NCBI RefSeq assembly: GCF_900184685.1
Contig: NZ_FXXL01000006.1
Coordinates: 124,001 to 188,000 of the forward strand
Source: Butyricimonas sp. Marseille-P3923
GTDB taxonomy: Bacteria > Bacteroidota > Bacteroidia > Bacteroidales > Marinifilaceae
DNA: 64,000 nucleotides
Reading direction: 5' to 3'
Shown here: positions 53,572-63,830 of the stretch, in pieces
Layout: every line of letters begins with the position of its first letter
How positions within the stretch are numbered: position 1 is the stretch's first letter
The notes under the pieces: model-generated
What the model was told of the DNA's origin: nothing
Database searches by the model: none
What the model saw: only the letters and a program-made list of their open reading frames with translations
Made by a program: the position numbers and the translations under genes

Positions 53572-56500
53572 ATGGTCATGGGGAAAAAAATTTTAGGACT
53601 GGATTTAGGAACTAACAGTATCGGCTGGGCTATAATAAACGGTAATATTGATAACGAAAACAAAGTACAATTAGAGGAAATAGAAGCCGCCGGCAGTCGC
53701 ATTATTCCGATGGATGCCGCCATATTGGGGGACTTCAATAAAGGAAATTCAACATCACAAACCGCTGAACGTACCCGCTATAGAGGCGTACGCCGTTTAC
53801 GAGAGAGGCATTTATTAAGACGTGAACGTTTACACCGTGTTTTAGATTTACTGGGATTTTTACCTGAACATTACACGAATCATTTGGATCGTCACGGGAA
53901 ATTCTCAACAGGCATTGAATGTAAACTTCCGTGGAAACCGGATGAAAACGGAATACATGAATTTATTTTCAAAGATTCTTTCAATGAAATGTTATTTGAT
54001 TTTGCCACCCATGCACCTGAATTAGTCGCGGGCAATAAAAAAGTTCCTTATGATTGGACGCTATACTATTTGCGCAAAAAGGCTCTAACACAAAAAATCA
54101 AGAAAGAGGAACTGGCATGGATACTACTAAATTTTAACCAAAAACGAGGCTACTATCAACTCCGGGGAGAAGAAGAAAAAGAAAATTCCTCTAAACTGGA
54201 AGAATTTTACGCGCTTAAAGTCGTAAAAGTAGAAGACAGCGGAGAAAAAAAAGGAAAAGACTCGTGGTATAACATTCATCTGGAGAATGGCATGATATAT
54301 CGCCGGACAAGTGCCACTCCTTTAGAGTGGGAAGGCAAAATAAAAGAATTCATCGTAACAACAGATATAGACGCGGAGGGAAACCCTAAAAAAGACAAAG
54401 AAGGGAATATAAAAAGATCTTTTAGAGCACCGAAAGAAGAGGATTGGACGCTTTCAAAAAAAAGAACCGAGGCTGATATCGAGAAGAGTGGTGAAACCGT
54501 GGGCAGATATATTTACGATACCTTGTTACAGAATCCTTCTCAAAAAATACGCGGGAAACTGATACACACGATCGAGCGTAAATATTACAGGGATGAACTT
54601 CAACAGATACTGAAGGCACAAATCAAATTTCACCCGGAATTACAGAACAAAGAATTATATACTACCTGTATTCAAGAACTTTATCCCAACAACGAGGCAC
54701 ATCGCAATAATATTGCCGCAAGAGATTTTATTCACCTTTTCATGAATGACATTATCTTTTATCAACGCCCGTTGAAAAGTAAAAAGTCGCTCATTGAAAA
54801 TTGCCCGTACGAGCAGAATACTTTCGTTGACACGGAAACAGGAGAAATCAAGACCTCCCCGATCAAGTGTATCGCCAAATCCCACCCGTTATTCCAAGAA
54901 TTTCGCCTGTGGCAATTTATCTCCAACATCCGTATTTACCAGAAAGAAGGCGAAAATGCAGGGGTTGATATAGATGTCACCCGACAATTATTGCCCACAG
55001 AAGAAGATTACGCCGAATTGTTCTCGTGGTTAAATGACAAAAAAGAGATCGACCAAAAGAATTTTTTGAAATATCCGGCATTTCACTTGAAAAACAAAGC
55101 CGCCAATTACAGATGGAATTATGTCGAAGAAAAAACTTATCCTTGCAATGAAACCCATGCCCAAATCTTGGCTTATCTCGGGAAAGCACACGTAGCTCCC
55201 ACCTTCCTCACGAGGGAAAAAGAAGAAGCCTTGTGGCATATTTTATACTCGGTGGAGGATAAACAAGAAATTGAAAAAGCTCTTCGGTCGTTTGCCCGTA
55301 AAAATAATTTGAATGCCGAATTCGCGGACGTATTTAAAAAGTTCCCTCCTTTCAAAAAAGAATACGGAGCCTATTCAGCCAAAGCTATCAAGAAATTACT
55401 TCCCTTGATGCGAAGCGGAAAGTACTGGAACGAAACTGCTATTGATGCCCAAACCAAGACTCGAATTGACAAAATAATTGCCGGAGAGTACGACGACAAT
55501 ATACGAAACCGGGTTCGGGAGAAAGCGATTAACCTAACCTCCATCAATGACTTCCATTCGTTGCCCACGTGGCTGGCGTGTTATATCGTTTACGATCGTC
55601 ACTCGGAAATGAAAGATATCACCCGGTGGAAGACTCCCGCGGATATAGACGATTACTTGCAATCATTCAAGCAACATTCATTGCGTAATCCGAGCGTGGA
55701 ACAAGTGATCACGGAGACATTACGCACGGTTCGAGATATTTGGAAACAAGCAGGTCGGATTGATGAAATTCACGTCGAGCTTGGACGAGAGATGAAGAAT
55801 CCGTCCGGCAAGCGTGCCGACATAACACGACAGATTTTGGAAAATGAAAACACGAACTTACGCGTCAAAATGTTGTTGACGGAGTTTATGAATCCGGAAT
55901 TCGAGATTGAAAATGTTCGTCCTTATTCTCCAAGCCAACAAGATATTTTGCGTATTTACGAGGATACCGTGTTAAATAGTACTCCCGAATTACCGGAAGA
56001 TATTTCTTCCATATTGGACAAATTCAAACAAGGTGACACGAAAAGGTACCCCTCCCGTTCTGAAATCTTACGTTACAAGCTGTGGTTGGAACAAAAATAT
56101 GTATCCCCGTATACAGGTGAGGTAATACCACTTGGCAAATTGTTCACTCCCGCTTATGAAATAGAACATATCATCCCGCAAGCACGTTATTTTGATGATT
56201 CGTTCAGCAACAAGGTGATTTGTGAAGCGGAAGTGAATAAATTAAAAAGTAATTGCTTGGGGTACGAGTTTATCAAAAAACATCCCGGGGAAAAGGTGTT
56301 CCTCGGTTCCGGGAAAACGGTTGAAATTTTCTCCGTTGAAGCCTACGAGCGTTTCGCGCGTGAACACTATTCGCGTAACCGTGGTAAAATGAAGAAACTG
56401 CTCATGGAGGATATTCCCGAGCAATTCATTGCCCGCCAATTGAATGACAGCCGCTATATCAGTAAAGTAGTAACATCTTTGCTCTCGAATATCGTGCGGG

Positions 56501-58107
56501 AAGAAGGAGAAGAAGAGGCTCTTTCCAAAAATGTCATTGTTTGCACAGGCGGCGTTACAGACCGACTGAAGAAGGATTGGGGGGTTAATGATGTTTGGAA
56601 CAAAATTATTCTACCCCGTTTTGTTCGGTTGAATGAAATAACGGGATGCTCTCGATTTACATCCGTGAGCGCAAACGGGCATATTATTCCTTCAATCCCC
56701 CTCGAATTGCAGAAAGGTTTCAATAAAAAGCGTATCGACCATCGCCACCACGCTATGGATGCTATCGTCATCGCGTGCGCGAATCGTAATATCGTGAATT
56801 ACCTGAATAATCAGTCGGCAAGCAACAAAGCAAAGGTTTCCCGTCACGACTTGCAATCGTTACTCTGTACCAAATATAAAACTGACGATAAAGGTAATTA
56901 TAAATGGATTCTCAACAAGCCTTGGGAAACATTCACGCAAGATATGCAGACGGCATTGCAAAACATCATTGTCAGTTTCAAGCAGAATCTGCGTGTCATA
57001 AATAAAACGACAAATCACTACCTGCATTACGAAAACGGGAAGAAAGTATATACCAGTCAGATGAAGGGAACAAGTTGGGCTATCCGCAAACCGATGCATA
57101 AAGAAACCGTTTTCGGAGAAGTGAATCTGCGCAAAATAAAAACGATTTCACTGAAGGAGGCTATCAAGCAACCGCAAGCGATCGTGGAAAAAGACTTAAA
57201 AAAGAAATTAATAGCCATGCTCGAACTAGGTTATGATAGCGGGAAGATAAAGAAGTATTTTGAAGACAATCGTGATGTCTGGCAAGACATTAATCTTTCA
57301 AAGATTGAAGTTTATTATTTCACGCGAGAAACAAAGGACAGGTATTTTGCCACTCGCAAACCATTGGATACGACATTTACCCGAAAGAAAATAATAGAAG
57401 AAATAACGGATACAAGTATTCAGAAAATCCTGCTCCGCCATTTAGAGGAAAATAATGATGATCCCAATTTAGCGTTTTCGCCTGACGGGATTGATGCCAT
57501 GAATCGGGATATAAAGCGGCTTAACGACGGGACGCACCATCAACCTATTTATAAAGTAAGATGGTACGAGAAAGCTGATAAATTTGCCGTCGGACAATCG
57601 GGAAATAAAAGTTCAAAATTCGTGGAAGCCGCTAAAGGTACCAATCTATTCTTCGCGATCTATGAAACGGAAAGTGTTGATCCCAAAACCGGCACGCTTG
57701 CACGCAAAAGAACGTACGCAACAATCCCGTTAAATACGGTTATTGAACGACAAAAGAAAGGATTGGCGCCCGCTCCCGAGGATGCAAATGGGGATAGCCC
57801 GAAATATGTTCTTTCGCCCAATGATTTAGTGTATTTACCCACGGCGAAGGAGGTGAGTGATGGAAAGATTCATTTCCCGATAGAGCGAGAACGAATATAT
57901 AAAACGGTGTCATCCACTGGATACCAGTGTTTCTTTATCAAAGCGGAAGTTGCAAAAAGCATTGTAGATAAAGTTGAATTTTCTCCCATGAATAAAATGG
58001 AACGAGCAATCACTCGAGAAAAGGAAATGATAAAAGAAACCTGTCTTCCTATTAAAATAGATCGTCTGGGAAATATTATAAAAATAGGAGACTTTAAACC
58101 GGAATAG
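53572..58107 (+). CDS. cas9: CRISPR-associated endonuclease Cas9, type II-C, unusually long
   Basis: The 1511-residue protein has all nuclease motifs: RuvC-I ILGLDLGTNSIGWA (Asp11), RuvC-II IDEIHVELGRE (Glu736), the HNH core YEIEHIIPQARYFDDSFSNK (His866), and RuvC-III IDHRHHAMDAIVIA (His1060, Asp1063). The arginine-rich bridge helix is RTRYRGVRRLRERHLLRRERLHR (about 65-87). The nuclease is therefore predicted to be active. It is longer than most II-C Cas9 (about 1000-1100), though long forms of 1400 or more occur in Bacteroidetes. The locus has cas1 and cas2 but no csn2 or cas4, which defines II-C. A second ATG (53578) is possible. The tracrRNA is encoded divergently upstream. Confidence 0.97.
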   Translation: MVMGKKILGLDLGTNSIGWAIINGNIDNENKVQLEEIEAAGSRIIPMDAAILGDFNKGNSTSQTAERTRYRGVRRLRERHLLRRERLHRVLDLLGFLPEHYTNHLDRHGKFSTGIECKLPWKPDENGIHEFIFKDSFNEMLFDFATHAPELVAGNKKVPYDWTLYYLRKKALTQKIKKEELAWILLNFNQKRGYYQLRGEEEKENSSKLEEFYALKVVKVEDSGEKKGKDSWYNIHLENGMIYRRTSATPLEWEGKIKEFIVTTDIDAEGNPKKDKEGNIKRSFRAPKEEDWTLSKKRTEADIEKSGETVGRYIYDTLLQNPSQKIRGKLIHTIERKYYRDELQQILKAQIKFHPELQNKELYTTCIQELYPNNEAHRNNIAARDFIHLFMNDIIFYQRPLKSKKSLIENCPYEQNTFVDTETGEIKTSPIKCIAKSHPLFQEFRLWQFISNIRIYQKEGENAGVDIDVTRQLLPTEEDYAELFSWLNDKKEIDQKNFLKYPAFHLKNKAANYRWNYVEEKTYPCNETHAQILAYLGKAHVAPTFLTREKEEALWHILYSVEDKQEIEKALRSFARKNNLNAEFADVFKKFPPFKKEYGAYSAKAIKKLLPLMRSGKYWNETAIDAQTKTRIDKIIAGEYDDNIRNRVREKAINLTSINDFHSLPTWLACYIVYDRHSEMKDITRWKTPADIDDYLQSFKQHSLRNPSVEQVITETLRTVRDIWKQAGRIDEIHVELGREMKNPSGKRADITRQILENENTNLRVKMLLTEFMNPEFEIENVRPYSPSQQDILRIYEDTVLNSTPELPEDISSILDKFKQGDTKRYPSRSEILRYKLWLEQKYVSPYTGEVIPLGKLFTPAYEIEHIIPQARYFDDSFSNKVICEAEVNKLKSNCLGYEFIKKHPGEKVFLGSGKTVEIFSVEAYERFAREHYSRNRGKMKKLLMEDIPEQFIARQLNDSRYISKVVTSLLSNIVREEGEEEALSKNVIVCTGGVTDRLKKDWGVNDVWNKIILPRFVRLNEITGCSRFTSVSANGHIIPSIPLELQKGFNKKRIDHRHHAMDAIVIACANRNIVNYLNNQSASNKAKVSRHDLQSLLCTKYKTDDKGNYKWILNKPWETFTQDMQTALQNIIVSFKQNLRVINKTTNHYLHYENGKKVYTSQMKGTSWAIRKPMHKETVFGEVNLRKIKTISLKEAIKQPQAIVEKDLKKKLIAMLELGYDSGKIKKYFEDNRDVWQDINLSKIEVYYFTRETKDRYFATRKPLDTTFTRKKIIEEITDTSIQKILLRHLEENNDDPNLAFSPDGIDAMNRDIKRLNDGTHHQPIYKVRWYEKADKFAVGQSGNKSSKFVEAAKGTNLFFAIYETESVDPKTGTLARKRTYATIPLNTVIERQKKGLAPAPEDANGDSPKYVLSPNDLVYLPTAKEVSDGKIHFPIERERIYKTVSSTGYQCFFIKAEVAKSIVDKVEFSPMNKMERAITREKEMIKETCLPIKIDRLGNIIKIGDFKPE

Positions 58108-58109
58108 CC

Positions 58110-59108
58110 ATGCAAGAGGAAAATAAAAGTCAAATTCTTCTTTATCAAACAGAAGATGGAACAGCCAAAATAGAAGTGATCCTTTCCGAGGACACGGTTT
58201 GGCTGAGTATTGATCAAATGGCGGAATTATTTCAACGCAATAAATCCACGATATCCAGACATATAAAAAACGTATTGGAGAGTGGCGAATTAAAAACAGA
58301 GGCAGTTGTTGCAAAAAATGCAACAACTGCCTCTGACTTGAAAACATATCAAGTTTCTTATTACAACCTTGATATGATTATCAGCGTGGGGTATCGGGTA
58401 AATTCCCACCGGGGCGTACAATTCCGTATATGGGCTACGCAAGTGTTGAAAGAATATTTAGTAAAAGGATTCGCACTCAATGACGATTTGTTGAAGAGAG
58501 CGGGAGGAGGCAATTATTTTGATGAATTGCTCGCCCGTATTCGTGACATCCGTTCATCGGAAAAACTATTCTACCGAAAAGTTCTTGAAATTTATGCACT
58601 CAGCATAGATTATGACCCACGTACGGAAATGACCCGATCGTTTTTTGCCACGATACAGAACAAGATGCATTTCTCGGTTCACGGACACACAGCAGCTGAA
58701 ATTATTTATAGCCGAGCAGACGCGGAGAAAGATTTCATGGGCTTGACCACGTGGACAGGAATGATACCAAAACGAAGTGACGCAGAGTACGCCAAAAATT
58801 ATCTGACCGAAGAAGAACTGGATATCTTGAACCGAGTCGTTAGCCTCTTTCTCGATTTCGCAGAATTGCAAGCTAAAAGTCATACACCCATGTACATGAA
58901 AGACTGGATGCAAAAACTGGATGATTTTCTTAAACTTTCCGGGAAGGAACTATTGACACACGCCGGAAGCATCTCGGCAGAAATAGCAAAACTGAAAGCT
59001 GATACCGAATACGACAAATTCAAGCAACGAACGGATACGCAATTATCTCCCGTGGAGATACATTTTATCGAGAACTTTGAAAGAGAGAGGAAAAATCTAA
59101 AACAATAA
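58110..59108 (+). CDS. RhuM family protein embedded in the cas operon
   Basis: The 332-residue product has the Virulence_RhuM plan. The N-terminal DNA-binding-like HTH reads VWLSIDQMAELFQRNKSTISRHIKNV. Then come TYQVSYYNLDMIISVGYRVNSHRGVQFRIWAT, FYRKVLEIYALSIDYDP, FFATIQNKMHFSVHGHTAAEII and LTEEELDILNRVVSLFLDFAELQA. It starts 2 nt after the cas9 stop and ends 26 nt before cas1, on the same strand. RhuM proteins are best known from pathogenicity and mobile islands; their biochemical role is not established. Co-transcription with cas genes is very likely from the spacing. It could be a regulator, a guard or an inserted cargo gene. A strong hairpin lies within its early coding part. Confidence 0.92.
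   Translation: MQEENKSQILLYQTEDGTAKIEVILSEDTVWLSIDQMAELFQRNKSTISRHIKNVLESGELKTEAVVAKNATTASDLKTYQVSYYNLDMIISVGYRVNSHRGVQFRIWATQVLKEYLVKGFALNDDLLKRAGGGNYFDELLARIRDIRSSEKLFYRKVLEIYALSIDYDPRTEMTRSFFATIQNKMHFSVHGHTAAEIIYSRADAEKDFMGLTTWTGMIPKRSDAEYAKNYLTEEELDILNRVVSLFLDFAELQAKSHTPMYMKDWMQKLDDFLKLSGKELLTHAGSISAEIAKLKADTEYDKFKQRTDTQLSPVEIHFIENFERERKNLKQ
58297..58335. repeat. 17-bp perfect hairpin inside the rhuM-family gene
   Basis: CAGAGGCAGTTGTTGCA (58297-58313) and TGCAACAACTGCCTCTG (58319-58335) are exact reverse complements with loop AAAAA. It encodes TEAVVAKNATTASD. It is not followed by a T run, so it is not an obvious terminator. Confidence 0.85.
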
Positions 59109-59134
59109 AGGGTACTCACAAAAATATTTACATC

Positions 59135-60404
<1,270 letters not shown>

Positions 60405-60512
60405 AACAATAAATCCCACTTTTATGTGAGATTTATTGTAAGGATTCTATCCCTTTTTTCTTTCCTATTTTAAGATATAAATCTTTGTTATTCAGCCAAT
60501 AACAAAGATTGA
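60405..60512. other. CRISPR leader-side region with two hairpins
   Basis: The first hairpin, ACAATAAATC/GATTTATTGT (60406-60439), starts at the cas2 stop. The second is a perfect 13-bp palindrome, AATCTTTGTTATT (60480-60492) and AATAACAAAGATT (60498-60510), with 5-nt loop. It ends 2 nt before the first repeat. On the minus strand it is followed by an AT-rich stretch, so it may end crRNA transcripts. A T-rich run (CCCTTTTTTCTTTCC) lies in between. The end next to the intact repeats and cas2 is probably the insertion end. Confidence 0.55.
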
Positions 60513-62244
60513 GCTGTTTCCAATAGGTCAAAGATACTAATTTGTAAGCAAATCACAACATTAAAAAGTTTCTTCCCGACTACGATAAAGCTGTTTCCAA
60601 TAGGTCAAAGATACTAATTTGTAAGCAAATCACAACGTACTCTTGTCAGGCATATTATTCAATTCAGCTGTTTCCAATAGGTCAAAGATACTAATTTGTA
60701 AGCAAATCACAACTGTTCTTTGCGGACGCCCTTTGGAGAGAAAGCTGTTTCCAATAGGTCAAAGATACTAATTTGTAAGCAAATCACAACTGGCTCATCT
60801 ACTTCTTATCAGCGTCGCCAGCTGTTTCCAATAGGTCAAAGATACTAATTTGTAAGCAAATCACAACGATAATCAATAATAACGACTGGATAGTATGCTG
60901 TTTCCAATAGGTCAAAGATACTAATTTGTAAGCAAATCACAACCGACTACTTGCAATTATCGAAACACCGGCGCTGTTTCCAATAGGTCAAAGATACTAA
61001 TTTGTAAGCAAATCACAACAGGGTCATGCAGGTAGATGCTAACGAGTATGCTGTTTCCAATAGGTCAAAGATACTAATTTGTAAGCAAATCACAACACTC
61101 ATGGTCGTAATATTGAAAATCCTTATGCTGTTTCCAATAGGTCAAAGATACTAATTTGTAAGCAAATCACAACAAGAAGAAGAAGACGGTTGTTCCGTGG
61201 CAGCTGTTTCCAATAGGTCAAAGATACTAATTTGTAAGCAAATCACAACTGGAAGAGCGAGATATCCTCCGATTTTACGCTGTTTCCAATAGGTCAAAGA
61301 TACTAATTTGTAAGCAAATCACAACTCCTCACCTAACGCTATTTTCCCCAAGGGTGCTGTTTCCAATAGGTCAAAGATACTAATTTGTAAGCAAATCACA
61401 ACACCGCAATTAAAGGACATTTATATTGCACGCTGTTTCCAATAGGTCAAAGATACTAATTTGTAAGCAAATCACAACTTGATGTTGCATGACAAGAAAA
61501 ACGATTGGCTGTTTCCAATAGGTCAAAGATACTAATTTGTAAGCAAATCACAACTCAACCAGACATGTGTCTTACTGTGTCTGAGCTGTTTCCAATAGGT
61601 CAAAGATACTAATTTGTAAGCAAATCACAACTATATATGAAAGAAAGAGTTAAACAACGGGGCTGTTTCCAATAGGTCAAAGATACTAATTTGTAAGCAA
61701 ATCACAACAGTCATGCAGGTAGATGCTAACGAATATCGGCTGTTTCCAATAGGTCAAAGATACTAATTTGTAAGCAAATCACAACGGTTCCCGTACTCCT
61801 CTAGCGGAGTATAAGCTGTTTCCAATAGGTCAAAGATACTAATTTGTAAGCAAATCACAACTGCTTCTGAGAATGAGAAGGCACGTCGATAGCTGTTTCC
61901 AATAGGTCAAAGATACTAATTTGTAAGCAAATCACAACAAGAATTTATCACCGGAGGAAAAGATGGTGCTGTTTCCAATAGGTCAAAGATACTAATTTGT
62001 AAGCAAATCACAACTCCGAGAGTATGACCAAGTTCGAGTTAATGCTGTTTCCAATAGGTCAAAGATACTAATTTGTAAGCAAATCACAACACAAAAACAG
62101 AGAGAAAGGTAAAAATTTTGGCTGTTTCCAATAGGTCAAAGATACTAATTTGTAAGCAAATCACAACGCCGACTTATCATTCATTGTCACGGACACGGTT
62201 GTTTCCAATAGGTCAAAGATACTAATTTATATGTAAATCACAAT
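60513..62244 (-). CRISPR. Type II-C CRISPR array, 23 repeats and 22 spacers
   Basis: Repeats are 47 bp, starting GCTGTTTCCAAT and ending GCAAATCACAAC on the plus strand, with starts from 60513 to 62198 and 76-77 bp period. Spacers are 29 or 30 bp. The first 22 repeats look identical; the last (62198-62244) has changes at its start and in its last 20 bases, so it is the old, distal end. The tracrRNA anti-repeat shows that crRNA is made from the minus strand (repeat 5' GTTGTGATTTGC), toward cas2. Read that way each repeat contains TATCTTTG, a promoter-like -7 box. Spacers 7 (61020-61049) and 16 (61709-61738) are nearly the same sequence. No other pair looked alike. Confidence 0.98.
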
Positions 62245-62389
62245 ACACAACAATATGGCTACAATCTAAGATCAAGATAAATCTCAATGCTAAAACTCGC
62301 AATAACGAGAGATAGACCGTGCTCCTAACGAAATAAATCTTTTCCCCATTCATTAGTAATATTAAAAAATACGTATTATTTTCGCGGCG

Positions 62390-62576
62390 TTATGGTTCTC
62401 GTGTAAGATATTCTACAATCTTACGTGGGATTAATAGGGAATCAGGTGCAAATCCTGAACAGATCCACTGCTGTAAGTTTCGTAACAACTTCTCCGGCAC
62501 TCACGATCCACTGTCTATTTTAAGGATGGGAAGGACGCCGGGAAGGAAACAAGTCAGAAGACCTGCCATACACAAC
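62390..62576 (+). promoter_or_regulatory. Cobalamin riboswitch
   Basis: The core elements are present in order: GGGAATCAGGTGCAAATCC, GAACAGATCCACTGCTGTAA, a CACTGTC…GGGAAGG pair, GCCGGGAAGG and the B12 box AAGTCAGAAGACCTGCC ending near 62567. Downstream, ACGTTC…GAACGT around a GGGGAAGGA sequence (about 62583-62610) could be the expression platform. It lies about 100 nt ahead of the uptake genes at 62675 and 63831. Known behaviour: adenosylcobalamin binding lowers expression. Exact aptamer edges are approximate. Confidence 0.92.
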
Positions 62577-62674
62577 ATTGTTTAACGTTCAAGGGGAAGG
62601 AAGAACGTGAACGCCGATAGCTTAACAATTGTCGACCGTGTACGTCAAGCCTTTTTCTGACTAAAAGGGAATTT

Positions 62675-63829
62675 ATGTTCATGAAAAAGTGGTTTCATTT
62701 TCTGACAATCGTATGGATTAGCATGACGTTAGCGTCGTGCGACAAACCGGGGATGCCTTATCCCGACGGGGTGCTGGGCGACGGGGATATTGAGGCTCTC
62801 GTGCTGAACGAGGGGTTGATTAACACAAACGCCGGGGCGATATCGGTGATATACAAAGACAGTACCGTGGTAGTGGATGCCTTTCAAGACGTGAACCATC
62901 GCCCAATGGGTGACGTGGCACAATCCATCACGCTGATTAACGGAAAGTATTTCGTGGCGATGAATAACTCGAAGAAAATCGAGGTGGTCAATCCCGTGAC
63001 GTTCAAATCCGAGGGAACGATACTCTACACGCAGGCGGGTTACCCGCGACAGATAGTGCCTATCTCGGAAACAGAAGCCGTCGTGTCCGACTTGAACCGA
63101 CAACTGGTGCGTATTCGCACGGTAGCCCCTTACGGGAAGCCGCTGGAATATATTTCAATCCCGAGATGGGTGGAATATCTGGTCGTGGCGGAAAATAAAG
63201 TGTTCGGCATGACGCAGGGAGGTTTGTACGTGTTCGATGCCAACAACATCAATAAAGAGTACGCCCGGGTTATCAAGGATATATACAACGAGGAGTACAC
63301 GAAGACGTGCCGGATGCTGATAGACAAAGACGGCATAATCTGGGGATTGATGCACCAGAAAAGGAGCGGTGTCGTGACAGGCGTCACGCTGAAAGGCGTA
63401 GACCCGAAACGGGAAAAAGTAGTTAAATCGTACACCCTCCCCATCGGCGACTCGAGCTCACAGACACCGGGCGAGATTATCGGCTATATCAATTACAACC
63501 GCACGGATATCGACCCGACGGGAACATGGATATACTTCAACGTGAAAACCCGTGCGACAGAAGAAAACGCCAAGGGCGAAAAAGAACAGCAGAGCGTGTA
63601 CCGGATGAACGTGACGACGGGTGAATTCGAACATTATTACGACCTGCCGGGCGTGGGTATGATGTACGGGTTCGCGGTTAGCCCCGAAGGCGACGTTTAC
63701 CTGTGCGATTGTTTGGATTACACGGCACAAAGAGGTTATATCCGTCATTATCTGAAAGACGGGAGAAGGGTAAGCCACAAAGTGGGTGTTTATCCCGGGC
63801 AAGTGTATTTCCCCGGAAGTCAACGTTAA
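62675..63829 (+). CDS. Beta-propeller surface lipoprotein, BtuG-like/DUF5074
   Basis: The 384-residue product has a lipoprotein signal (SMTLASCDKP). An ATG at 62681 is an equally good start. The mature part consists of repeated strands with propeller-like turns: VLNEGLINTNAGAISVIY near the start, GDVAQSITLINGKYFVAMNNSKKIEVVN, QIVPISETEAVVSDLNR. The N-terminal NEG…GAISVI signature is typical of DUF5074/YncE-like proteins beside cobalamin transporters. With the riboswitch upstream and a TonB receptor 1 nt downstream, a cobalamin-capturing surface role like that of BtuG is the best explanation (inference). Confidence 0.8.
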   Translation: MFMKKWFHFLTIVWISMTLASCDKPGMPYPDGVLGDGDIEALVLNEGLINTNAGAISVIYKDSTVVVDAFQDVNHRPMGDVAQSITLINGKYFVAMNNSKKIEVVNPVTFKSEGTILYTQAGYPRQIVPISETEAVVSDLNRQLVRIRTVAPYGKPLEYISIPRWVEYLVVAENKVFGMTQGGLYVFDANNINKEYARVIKDIYNEEYTKTCRMLIDKDGIIWGLMHQKRSGVVTGVTLKGVDPKREKVVKSYTLPIGDSSSQTPGEIIGYINYNRTDIDPTGTWIYFNVKTRATEENAKGEKEQQSVYRMNVTTGEFEHYYDLPGVGMMYGFAVSPEGDVYLCDCLDYTAQRGYIRHYLKDGRRVSHKVGVYPGQVYFPGSQR

Positions 63830-63830
63830 A

